From assembly GCF_022919115.1 (NCBI RefSeq), contig NZ_CP095072.1, positions 2,666,001 to 2,730,000 on the forward strand: a DNA stretch of 64,000 nucleotides, written 5' to 3'. The translations under genes were made by a program, and so were the position numbers. Shown here piece by piece: positions 43,839 to 52,129 of this stretch (position 1 is the first letter of the stretch; each line of letters opens with the position of its first letter). This DNA is from Gracilibacillus caseinilyticus (lineage in GTDB: Bacteria > Bacillota > Bacilli > Bacillales > Amphibacillaceae). The notes under the pieces are model-generated. The model worked only from the letters and a program-made list of their open reading frames with translations. It was not told the origin of the DNA and did not search any database.

Positions 43839-44729
43839 TCAATCCAGGTTCAATCGCGTCTTACCAAACGCCTTCCGGTATTCAGTAGGTGTTATTTTCT
43901 CGTGTTTCTTAAATAACCGCATGAAGTATTTCTCATCTTCAATTCCCACACTTTCTGCTATCACTTTAATGTTTTGGCGTGTACCTATAAGTAAATCCTT
44001 CGCTTTGGAAATCCGTAATGCATGAATATAGGATTGCAGTGTTTTCCCGGTTTTTTTCTTGAAATAACGTGACAGGTATTCCTTGTTGTAACTGAATCTG
44101 TCAGCTACAGTAGAAACGGTAATGCCGTTAAATGCATGAATACGTGCCCATTCTAAAATATGATTAATATTAATATCATTTTCATTGAAAGCGGATTCAT
44201 GTATAGAAGAGTGAACAAAAGTCTGTTCGGAAAACTCGATCAATAGCGCAGTCATTAAATAATTGACGCTCATACGTGAGTAGTAGTTGGAATTATCCAC
44301 GTCCAGTAATTGATTGGCCAAAATGTTGAGACGATCGGCAAACATCAACGATGAAAATTTCGGGAAATAAATACTTTTTATTTTTCTGCTCGCTTCTGGA
44401 TTGGTACGAATGTGCAAGACCATATCATCGTTTATGGTGCATGCAGTCGAAATATTATCACATTCAAAATGAAACCAATAAAATGAAATGTGTTTATTGC
44501 AAATCTTATAGCCATTATGAACTTTATCTGGATACAAAAACAGGACATCTCCTGGTTGAACTTCATACTGCGTTCCGTCTTGTTCAATAAACAGTGTTTC
44601 GTTAACGCCAATGATCATTTCGTAGTTATTGATTGTCCTCCTCTTATGAGCCCAGTGTTGATCGGTTTCAAATAGTCCACCTGATATATAGTTAACAGGT
44701 GTTTCAATATCTAGTTTAATAAACGTCAT
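43839..44729 (-). CDS. AraC-family regulator of the GH127 gene
   Basis: 296 residues: N-terminal cupin-type sensor domain (about 10-140, 'QYEVQPGDVLFLYPDKVHNG') and C-terminal AraC DNA-binding domain with two helix-turn-helix motifs ('TVSTVADRFSYNKEYLSRYFKK' and 'KVIAESVGIEDEKYFMRLFKKH'). It is divergent from the beta-L-arabinofuranosidase gene, 235 bp away, so it most likely activates that gene in response to an arabinose-containing sugar. Confidence 0.9.
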   Translation of the reverse strand: MTFIKLDIETPVNYISGGLFETDQHWAHKRRTINNYEMIIGVNETLFIEQDGTQYEVQPGDVLFLYPDKVHNGYKICNKHISFYWFHFECDNISTACTINDDMVLHIRTNPEASRKIKSIYFPKFSSLMFADRLNILANQLLDVDNSNYYSRMSVNYLMTALLIEFSEQTFVHSSIHESAFNENDININHILEWARIHAFNGITVSTVADRFSYNKEYLSRYFKKKTGKTLQSYIHALRISKAKDLLIGTRQNIKVIAESVGIEDEKYFMRLFKKHEKITPTEYRKAFGKTRLNLD

Positions 44730-44964
44730 TTATAGTAGACCTCACTCTCCGATTCTTTGTTTCATTATACCTTTTATAGCACCTAACTGAACAGTTTAAA
44801 TGGAAAATTCAGCATGATCAGCTTTTATTTTATCCAGTCAAAAAAGTCCACATTTTGTTTGGATCTCGCTACTTACGTGATGCATGAACAATGCTAAAAT
44901 GTTGTAAGCAAAAACAAATAGGATCTATCATCTTCATGTAAATCAGTAAAGGGAGTGGGAGTTT

Positions 44965-46920
44965 ATGAGAACGAAAGAACAGACCTTATCTAAAATGAAG
45001 CCAATCCCATTAAAGGATGTATCGATTCATGATCCATTTTGGGGCCCATGGCAACAACTTGTGAAGAATTCTATCATTCCTTATCAATGGGATGCTTTAA
45101 ATGATCGTATTCCAGGAGCAGAACCGAGCCGAACTATTGGAAATTTCGAAATGGCTGCAGATCGTAAACAAGGTACACACTATGGCATGGTCTTCCAGGA
45201 TAGTGATTTGTATAAATGGATGGAGACAGTTGCTTTCTCTTTGCAAATTGATCGTGATCCTCACTGGGAAAACATAATGGATGACGTCATTGAATTGATA
45301 AAGGAAGCGCAGGAGGATGATGGTTACCTTCATACTTATTTTTCTGTCAATGAGCCAGACAAGAAATGGACGGATTTAAAAGAGGCACATGAATTGTATT
45401 GTGCTGGTCACTTGATTGAAGCGGCCGTGGCTTATTACAATGCGACAGGTAAGAAACAAATTATTGAGATAGTCAGTAAATTAGTCGACCATATCTCTGC
45501 AGTATTAGGGAATCGACCGAATCAAAAGAACGGATACCCGGGACATCCAGAGATTGAACTAGCGTTAATGAAACTGTATAACACAACAAAAGATCAAAAA
45601 TACCTAGATTTGTGTCAATATTTTATCGAGGAAAGAGGGCAGCGAAATCCTGTTCATTATTATAATCAAGAATTAGAGCAAAAAGGTGTCGTTAAAAAAT
45701 TAGATGATCGAAATTATGATTATTATCAAGCTCATTTACCGGTAAGAGAGCAAACTACAGCAGAAGGTCATGCCGTAAGGGCAACTTATTTATACAGTGG
45801 TATGGTCGATTTAGCTAATGAATTGGAAGATGAAGAGTTATTGGAAGTGTGTCGAGTCTTATGGGACAATACCGTCAACAAGCGGATGTATGTAACCGGA
45901 GGAATCGGTTCCTCTTCTCATGAAGAGCGTTTTACAGTAGATTATGATCTGCCTAATGACCGTGCCTATACCGAGACATGTGCTTCTATTGCTTTGATCA
46001 TGTGGGCGCATCGCATGGTGCAAATCGAAGCAGACCATCAATACACTGATATTCTAGAGCGAGCATTATACAATGGGGCATTGAGTGGCATATCATTAGA
46101 TGGTAAAGGATATTTCTATGTGAATCCACTGGAGGTCTGGCCACATACAGCAAACTGCCGCCATGATATGCAAACAGTCAAAACAACGAGACAGCAATGG
46201 TTTGGCTGTGCATGCTGTCCACCGAATATTGCAAGACTATTAGCATCACTTGGTGAATATATTTATTCAACGAATGATAAAGGGATATTTGTCCACTTAT
46301 ATATTGGTGGTCATACATCCTTTGAGATGGATGGACAGCGAGTAAATTTAGAACAAACATCAGAATATCCGTGGGATGGGAGAGTTACTTTTACCATTTC
46401 AACTGAGAAACCCACAACATTCACCTTATCCCCCCGAATTCCAGGCTGGTGCAGAAATGCTAAAATCGTCGTGAATGGCAAAGAAGAGACGGTACCTGTT
46501 AACAAGGGATATGCCAGCATAACAAGAGAATGGGAGGATGGAGATTCTGTTGAATTATTATTTGAGATGCCAGTAGAAGTAGTCCGAGCACATCCTGATG
46601 TTCGTAATAATGCTGGAAAAGTAGTATTACAGCGAGGGCCAGTTATTTACTGTTTAGAAGAAAACGATAATGGTTCAAATCTCCAGGATATACAGTTAAA
46701 GACAGATGAGCCCTTTACCGTACAGTATGAACCGGAATTATTAGAAGGCGTCAATGTGATAATCGGAAATGCTGTACAAACGGTAAGAAAATCAGTTGAA
46801 AATAACTTGTATTCGACGCAACGATATCCGGTCACAGATAGAAGCATAACCGCAATTCCTTACTATGCATGGAGTAACCGCGGAGAGAACGAAATGACAG
46901 TCTGGATACGAGAATTTTAA
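44965..46920 (+). CDS. GH127 beta-L-arabinofuranosidase
   Basis: 651-residue intracellular glycosidase (no signal peptide). The GH127 signature residues are present at nearly the numbering of HypBA1: E337 and C339 in 'TETCAS', C417 and C418 in 'CACCPPN'. In that enzyme they bind zinc and C417 is the nucleophile. N-terminal (alpha/alpha)6 barrel to about residue 440, then beta-sandwich domains. It releases L-arabinofuranose from short oligosaccharides. GGGAGTGGGAG precedes the ATG. No sugar transporter is adjacent. Confidence 0.92.
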   Translation: MRTKEQTLSKMKPIPLKDVSIHDPFWGPWQQLVKNSIIPYQWDALNDRIPGAEPSRTIGNFEMAADRKQGTHYGMVFQDSDLYKWMETVAFSLQIDRDPHWENIMDDVIELIKEAQEDDGYLHTYFSVNEPDKKWTDLKEAHELYCAGHLIEAAVAYYNATGKKQIIEIVSKLVDHISAVLGNRPNQKNGYPGHPEIELALMKLYNTTKDQKYLDLCQYFIEERGQRNPVHYYNQELEQKGVVKKLDDRNYDYYQAHLPVREQTTAEGHAVRATYLYSGMVDLANELEDEELLEVCRVLWDNTVNKRMYVTGGIGSSSHEERFTVDYDLPNDRAYTETCASIALIMWAHRMVQIEADHQYTDILERALYNGALSGISLDGKGYFYVNPLEVWPHTANCRHDMQTVKTTRQQWFGCACCPPNIARLLASLGEYIYSTNDKGIFVHLYIGGHTSFEMDGQRVNLEQTSEYPWDGRVTFTISTEKPTTFTLSPRIPGWCRNAKIVVNGKEETVPVNKGYASITREWEDGDSVELLFEMPVEVVRAHPDVRNNAGKVVLQRGPVIYCLEENDNGSNLQDIQLKTDEPFTVQYEPELLEGVNVIIGNAVQTVRKSVENNLYSTQRYPVTDRSITAIPYYAWSNRGENEMTVWIREF

Positions 46921-46931
46921 TAAATGAAGAG

Positions 46932-46977
46932 AAAGGAACGGTTCTTTCGTTATTATTCGAAAGAACCGTTCCTTTTT
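46932..46977 (+). terminator. Terminator of the GH127 gene
   Basis: AAAGGAACGGTTCTTTCG (46932-46949) and CGAAAGAACCGTTCCTTT (46958-46975), an 18-bp perfect stem with T's after it. Confidence 0.92.
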
Positions 46978-47050
46978 TGTAAGCCAAAAATAACGTTCAT
47001 TAAGAGAAATTCCAGAAGTGAAATAAAATCAAGATTTGAACAAGGAGTTC

Positions 47051-47583
47051 TCATAATACGGATTATGTAAACTAGCTGCATAGTGGTCATTTTGAATTGT
47101 TTCATCTGCTTTGATACCGCTCCGGCCAACCACTTCGCGTCCTGCGGGGTACGGCTGAAGCTAACTTTGTGAAGAAAGGCACTTCACAAAGTGGATCTTC
47201 AGCACCTGCACGTCCCGCGGGAGTCTACGTGGTTGGCCTACGCTACTGTATAGATTGTACAACTAATGTATGAAGTAGTATATTGATTCCTATCCTCATG
47301 TAACTATCTATAATAGCTGCTTACATTCTCAAATACGTTATGCATAGCACTGCTGCTTTTAGCTGTTCCTTACGTTGTAGAACTTCCCTTAAGCGTAGGA
47401 AATATGCGGAGACTCCCGTGGGATCAGTCGTATCCGAAAATCCCGCAGGAAAGCGGGTTTCTTTCCGAGGAAGTTGAGGCCGCCCCAACAGGACGCGGAG
47501 CATATTTCCGAAGCTTTGCTACACACATATGTCAAAATCACCAAATTGTAATACCTCCACTTTACATAATCCGTATTATAGTT
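47051..47583. repeat. Modular intergenic repeat, long copy R3 with terminal inverted repeats
   Basis: About 530 bp, no gene. Ends are inverted repeats: CATAATACGGATTATGTAAA at 47053-47072 and TTTACATAATCCGTATTAT at about 47561-47579. Inside: a ~125-bp imperfect palindrome (GGCCAACCAC near 47124 to GTGGTTGGCC near 47229, with AACTTTGTGAAG and CTTCACAAAGT nested), a spacer, the CTTAAGCGTAGGAAATATG module (47390-47408), and GACGCGGAGCATATTTCCG (47492-47510). Same modules as R1, R2, R4 and R5; R4 is the same layout inverted. Confidence 0.8.
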
Positions 47584-47681
47584 AGCTTTATACATACTGG
47601 AGGTTTTTCTTGTTTTGTATAAAAATTGCGCTTTGAGGGAAAACAAGGATGAACTACTATAAAGATAATTGAGGGATTACT

Positions 47682-49235
47682 ATGGTGCGAGCATCATTCT
47701 TTCAACGTTTAAGGACTAGAAAACAAGCCACGGAATCTTCAGATAAAAAGGTGATTTTGAGTTCACTCAGTCACAACTTAGATGATAATCTGCAGAATAT
47801 GAAGCGGGTGCTTGGTGACTCTAGTGATTTGATAGTAAGAGAACTGCTTATTGGAAATTTGAATCAACGAGCAGCTATTATTTATCTCAGTGGAATTACT
47901 GACGAGAGAAGAATTAACAATAATATTCTGCAAATGATTCAATCTAATGTGAAATCGTTTGGAAATAATATTTTGGATGACATTGAGAAAGAAGTAATTT
48001 CCGTTACAGATACCCATCAGTCGGATGATCTGGATGACATAGCATTTAGCATCCTGAATGGCAATACTGCGTTTTTTATGGATGGAATTGAGCGCGTATT
48101 ATTAATGGGTACTGCTGGAGGAAAAGAACGGGCGATTGAACAACCAGATTCGGAAACATTAATTCGTGGACCGAGAGAAGGATTTGTTGAAAGTATTCAA
48201 ACGAATCTAGCCTTAATACGCCGAAACATTAAAGATCCGAATCTTCGTTTTAAAGAATTTGAAATTGGAGAACGGTCAAAACAGAAATTAGTTCTTTGTT
48301 ATATAGAAGGTATTACAAATGAAAATATAATTACGGAAGTAAACAGAAGATTGGAAACGATAGATATTGATTATGCTTCGGATTCTGCTACTGTGGAGCA
48401 ATGGATTGAGGACAGTTTCTTATCTCCATTTCCACAGCTTTTAGATACGGAACGTCCCGATCGGGTGATTTTTGAACTAATGCAAGGCAGAATAGCTATT
48501 CTGCTTGATGGTTCTCCTTTTGCGTTAATAGGACCTATTTCGATTGCGGATACCGTTCATTCTATGGAAGATTATAACCAGCGATGGTTAACCTCAAGTT
48601 TGTTGCGGCTGTTACGATTTTTGACTGTTATTATTTCACTTATCTTGCCAGCTTTATACATTGCACTTGTATCCTATCACCCAGGGATGATACCGATAAC
48701 TTTAACCTATTCCATAGCTGCTACCAGGGAAGGAGTAGCATTCCCTACTGGAATTGAAGCCATCTTGATGGCTGTTACATTTGAAATATTACATGAAGCA
48801 GGGGTTCGCCTTCCGAAAATTATTGGTCAGACAATCGGAATTGTTGGAGGTTTAGTAATTGGTGAATCAGCAGTGAGTGCAGGAATTGTCAGTCCAATTA
48901 TGGTTGTTGTAACAGCTCTGACCGCCATTTCATCTTTTAGTATTCCGATTTACAGTGCGACAGCGTCATTCAGAATCTTACGGTTTGCTTTTATGATAGC
49001 AGCCTCTTTTTTAGGTTTGTATGGAATTGCTTTAGCTTATATCATGGTAAATATTCATTTTGTCAATTTAAAGAGTATTGGTATGCCTTATTCGGTTCCA
49101 TTTTCACCAGTATTTTTTAAAGATTTGAAAGACGTCGTGATACGTGCGCCAATTACTAATTTAACGCGACGTCCACGTTATTTAAAGCCGTTCGATAATC
49201 AATCAAAAAACACTAACCTTAAAAAAAGGAAGTAA
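47682..49235 (+). CDS. gerKA: Spore germinant receptor subunit A (GerA/GerK family)
   Basis: 517 residues. Large hydrophilic N-terminal domain (to about 300) with the family segments 'DLIVRELLIGNLNQRAAIIYLSG' and 'GPREGFVESIQTNLALIRRNI', then four to five membrane helices including 'PGMIPITLTYSIAATREGVAFP' and 'GIVGGLVIGESAVSAGIVSP'. It is the A subunit of an inner spore membrane nutrient receptor. GAGGGA precedes the ATG. First gene of a gerABC-type operon; subfamily name is a guess. Such operons are usually read by sigma-G; I did not find a clear promoter. Confidence 0.9.
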   Translation: MVRASFFQRLRTRKQATESSDKKVILSSLSHNLDDNLQNMKRVLGDSSDLIVRELLIGNLNQRAAIIYLSGITDERRINNNILQMIQSNVKSFGNNILDDIEKEVISVTDTHQSDDLDDIAFSILNGNTAFFMDGIERVLLMGTAGGKERAIEQPDSETLIRGPREGFVESIQTNLALIRRNIKDPNLRFKEFEIGERSKQKLVLCYIEGITNENIITEVNRRLETIDIDYASDSATVEQWIEDSFLSPFPQLLDTERPDRVIFELMQGRIAILLDGSPFALIGPISIADTVHSMEDYNQRWLTSSLLRLLRFLTVIISLILPALYIALVSYHPGMIPITLTYSIAATREGVAFPTGIEAILMAVTFEILHEAGVRLPKIIGQTIGIVGGLVIGESAVSAGIVSPIMVVVTALTAISSFSIPIYSATASFRILRFAFMIAASFLGLYGIALAYIMVNIHFVNLKSIGMPYSVPFSPVFFKDLKDVVIRAPITNLTRRPRYLKPFDNQSKNTNLKKRK

Positions 49236-49240
49236 CGTGA

Positions 49241-50350
49241 ATGAACACCTTCAAATATGCAGATGAGAAAATTAAAAGTAGCGATATTTTGATTGCTATT
49301 CCTGCTGTGGTGATAGGGATTGGCATATTACCGTTTCCACGTACACTTGCGAAAGAGATGACGACTTCAGATGGATGGGTCTCTATCCTGATTGCTGGAC
49401 TTATTGTGATTGGAATTGTCTGGGGACTTGCAAAACTAGCCTCACAATTTCCGAATCAGTCCTTTATGATTTATGCATCTTCGTTAGTGTCAAAGCCGGT
49501 AGCAAAGATTTTAACCTTTCTTTATTTTATTTTTGGCATTTCCTTAACTAGTTTAGAGCTTCGTTCGGTAGCAGATGTATCTCATCAATATTTATTTGAT
49601 CGTACGCCGATGGAAGTAATTATACTTACTTTTCTTTTAGTAGTGGTCAATGCTGTATCTGGCTCAAGAGCTGGGTTATTTAGACTCAACGCATTGTTTT
49701 TACCGTTTATTTTTTGCGTGACGGCTCTTTTAGTCTTGCTTTCCATTGGTTACATGGAAACCAAAAATCTATTCCCTGTTTTTAAAACAGACATGAAAGG
49801 ATACCTCAAAGGTATTTCAGATAGTGGTTTATCATTTACAGGAATAAGTATTTTGCTTTTTTATATGTCACTAGTAAAAAATCCAAAGAAAGCTCCAAAG
49901 ATGGCTGTATTCGGGATGTCTTCGGTAGTCGCGTTTTATATCTTAGTTTATATAACATGTATAGCGGTATTCGGTGACAGAGCAACAGAAGTGATGCGTT
50001 TTCCCATTATAGAGGTAGCGAAGACGATTGAGGTACCAGGCGGATTTTTTGAACGAGTGGAATCGATCTTTTTTGTTATTTGGTTAATGTCTTTATTTAC
50101 TACAACAGCTATGGCATACGATATTGCCGTCATGGCAATGAATGCTATTTTTCCAAAAGTAAAAAAAGTTATGATAGTATTCATACTATCTCCTATTGTT
50201 TTTTTTATCTCAACCATTCCTAATAGCTTCATGGAAATTGTCAAATTTGCAAATTGGATTTCTTATTTTAGCTGGGCTCTAAATTTGCTAACTCTATCTT
50301 TATTATGGATCGCTTATTGGATAAAGGGGGCGAAGCAGCGTGAAACATAA
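49241..50350 (+). CDS. gerKB: Spore germinant receptor subunit B
   Basis: 369-residue integral membrane protein of the amino-acid transporter-like (APC fold) GerB family, with about ten helices ('ILIAIPAVVIGIGILPFPRTLA' is the characteristic first helix). It is thought to bind the germinant. It starts 5 bp after gerKA and overlaps gerKC by 11 bp. Confidence 0.9.
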   Translation: MNTFKYADEKIKSSDILIAIPAVVIGIGILPFPRTLAKEMTTSDGWVSILIAGLIVIGIVWGLAKLASQFPNQSFMIYASSLVSKPVAKILTFLYFIFGISLTSLELRSVADVSHQYLFDRTPMEVIILTFLLVVVNAVSGSRAGLFRLNALFLPFIFCVTALLVLLSIGYMETKNLFPVFKTDMKGYLKGISDSGLSFTGISILLFYMSLVKNPKKAPKMAVFGMSSVVAFYILVYITCIAVFGDRATEVMRFPIIEVAKTIEVPGGFFERVESIFFVIWLMSLFTTTAMAYDIAVMAMNAIFPKVKKVMIVFILSPIVFFISTIPNSFMEIVKFANWISYFSWALNLLTLSLLWIAYWIKGAKQRET

Positions 50351-51524
50351 ATGTGTTACCATATTCTCTGGTATCATCATGTTGATGCTGCTCACGGCAT
50401 GCTGGGATACTGTTGAGCTGGAGGACAGAGCATTTGTAGCTGGACAAGCTTTAGATATAGCGGAGCAACAAGAACAAGGTGATCAAACTACCTTTGAAAT
50501 GACAGAACAATTAGTGGTTCCATCTGGTTTAGGGACAATTCTTCGACCAGGTGGTGGTCCTGCATTTCGAAATATATCAGAAGCAGGGCAAAGCTTATAT
50601 GATATGGACACTAAAATTTCCAGGCAGATTAATCGGGTTAGTAATATTGAGCATTTAGAAATATCGTTGATTTCAAAAGAGATTGCAGAAAAGGAAGGTT
50701 TATTTCCGAAGATACTAGACGTATTTACTAGGCATCAGAAAATGAGAAGAGGTCTATTAATAGCTGTTACCGAAGAAAAAGCTGCAGACTATTTAAATGT
50801 TCAGCCGGAGCATGTGAAACTGCCCGCACGTTATCTTAGTGAACTGCTGGAGAATAAACGGGTACCCGTCACAACGGAACCTATTCGCATTGGGGATGTT
50901 CAGGAACATCTACTGAATAATCAGAGCTTTGTTATCCCGGTTCTTCAAATTGTCTCTGATAAAGTAGTTGAATATAAAGGTCTAGGAGTATTTCGTGGGC
51001 AGTCAGGTCAGATGACCGGTGTTCTAGCGGATGATCATGCGAAAGGTCGAAACATCATTGTAGGCGAAAATCAACAGGGAACTATCACAACAACTCTACT
51101 CAAAGAACCTATTACGTATTTTTTAGATAATGGAACTAGTAAATTTACATTAACGAATAGAGTGAAAGATAATTTACATTTTACTGTGGAGATTCATTTA
51201 AATGCAAGAATAGCTGAATATTTTGGATCAATGGAAATGTACAGCAAAAAAAATCAAAATAAATTAAAAAAGGCATTGGAGAAAAGAATCGAGAAAATAG
51301 CGCAGGACGCAGTAACTAAGGTGAAGGACGATTTACAAGTAGATATATTTACTTTTGATGATTACCTTCGTATCCATCACTACGATTTTTGGCAAGACAT
51401 TAAACAGAATTGGGATACAGGAGAAAACTACTTTTCTAAAAGTACAATCAAGGTAGTAGTGGATGCCGATATAGAACAACCAGGAAACACCTACCAAGTG
51501 AAGAATAAGAAAGAAAGGAATTAA
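50340..51524 (+). CDS. gerKC: Spore germinant receptor lipoprotein subunit C
   Basis: 394-residue lipoprotein: lipobox LTAC (C21) followed by the family's 'CWDTVELEDRAFVAGQALD' (CWD-x-E-L-E/D hallmark). The three-domain GerC body runs to the C-terminus ('FDDYLRIHHYDFWQDIKQNWD'). GTG start 50340 lies after GGGGG and overlaps gerKB. It is anchored at the outer face of the inner spore membrane. Confidence 0.92.
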   Translation: MKHKCVTIFSGIIMLMLLTACWDTVELEDRAFVAGQALDIAEQQEQGDQTTFEMTEQLVVPSGLGTILRPGGGPAFRNISEAGQSLYDMDTKISRQINRVSNIEHLEISLISKEIAEKEGLFPKILDVFTRHQKMRRGLLIAVTEEKAADYLNVQPEHVKLPARYLSELLENKRVPVTTEPIRIGDVQEHLLNNQSFVIPVLQIVSDKVVEYKGLGVFRGQSGQMTGVLADDHAKGRNIIVGENQQGTITTTLLKEPITYFLDNGTSKFTLTNRVKDNLHFTVEIHLNARIAEYFGSMEMYSKKNQNKLKKALEKRIEKIAQDAVTKVKDDLQVDIFTFDDYLRIHHYDFWQDIKQNWDTGENYFSKSTIKVVVDADIEQPGNTYQVKNKKERN

Positions 51525-51525
51525 T

Positions 51526-51687
51526 ATGTGGAATCTAATTTCAGAAAGAATGCCATCCCTATTTACGATAGTCTGTACATTATTAGCATATGTAGTTCCT
51601 TATCTCATATATAAGATTAATCAACAAATTCATAAGGCATTGGATCCACCATGGAAGAAGGAAGATAAAAATAAGTTGGATCAATAA
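51526..51687 (+). CDS. Small membrane protein, candidate D subunit of the germinant receptor
   Basis: 53 residues starting 2 nt after the gerKC stop (AAAGGA ribosome site 6 nt upstream). One hydrophobic helix ('LFTIVCTLLAYVVPYLIYKI', about 12-31) and a charged tail ('KKEDKNKLD'). Some ger operons carry a small fourth gene (gerD-like subunit, e.g. gerKD) with two helices; this has only one, so the equivalence is tentative. A terminator follows, so it is the last gene of the operon. Confidence 0.65.
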   Translation: MWNLISERMPSLFTIVCTLLAYVVPYLIYKINQQIHKALDPPWKKEDKNKLDQ

Positions 51688-51694
51688 TATAGGT

Positions 51695-51729
51695 GGAGCA
51701 GTTCAACAACATGAACTGCTCCATTTTTC
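51695..51729 (+). terminator. Terminator of the ger operon
   Basis: GGAGCAGTTCA (51695-51705) and TGAACTGCTCC (51712-51722), then ATTTTTC. Confidence 0.9.
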
Positions 51730-51741
51730 TAATTATTGTCA

Positions 51742-51834
51742 CTATCCATAATAGGAAGTTCCAACAATGATAAGAAGAATAAATAACACAACGATGAGGG
51801 TAAAGCCTTGACCATATCCATGTTCTTCACTCAT
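51742..51834 (-). CDS. YjcZ/SscA-family sporulation micropeptide
   Basis: 30 residues from ATG 51834 with AAAGGAGG upstream. The sequence is a short polar start ending 'GYGQGF' followed by 'TLIVVLFILLIIVG' and 'TSYYG', the hallmark of the YjcZ family of tiny hydrophobic sporulation proteins. It has a sigma-K-type promoter, consistent with mother-cell expression. Possible role in spore coat or germination; not defined. Confidence 0.82.
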   Translation of the reverse strand: MSEEHGYGQGFTLIVVLFILLIIVGTSYYG

Positions 51835-51865
51835 TTACGATTCCTCCTTTCAACTATAATTATTA

Positions 51866-51892
51866 TAGTTTATGTCGAAGGAAGTGTGCCGT
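51866..51892 (-). promoter_or_regulatory. Sigma-K-type promoter of the YjcZ-family gene
   Basis: Minus strand: AC, 16-bp spacer, CATAAACTA, matching AC-N16/17-CATAnnnTA, 32 bp upstream of the start codon. Confidence 0.65.
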
Positions 51893-52129
51893 TTAGTACA
51901 TTTAATACTTAAAGCGCCTAATTTCTTAGTGTGTAGTATAAGCTGAATCAGCGCTGATGAAATAAGAAATGCAGGAGTCTTGTGTGAACTTCCTGATATC
52001 AAAAAACAGTATACACTGATCAAAATAAACAATTATAATCTCCATTATCATCAAATACAATAACATACAAGAAACAGATACAAGGTGCAGGTGCAATTGA
52101 ACAAAGTGATAAAAGGAAGGATGAAAAGG

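Noticed and set aside
47321..47646. Small open frames within the R3 repeat
   Set aside because: They follow the repeat modules, occur on both strands and have no ribosome sites.
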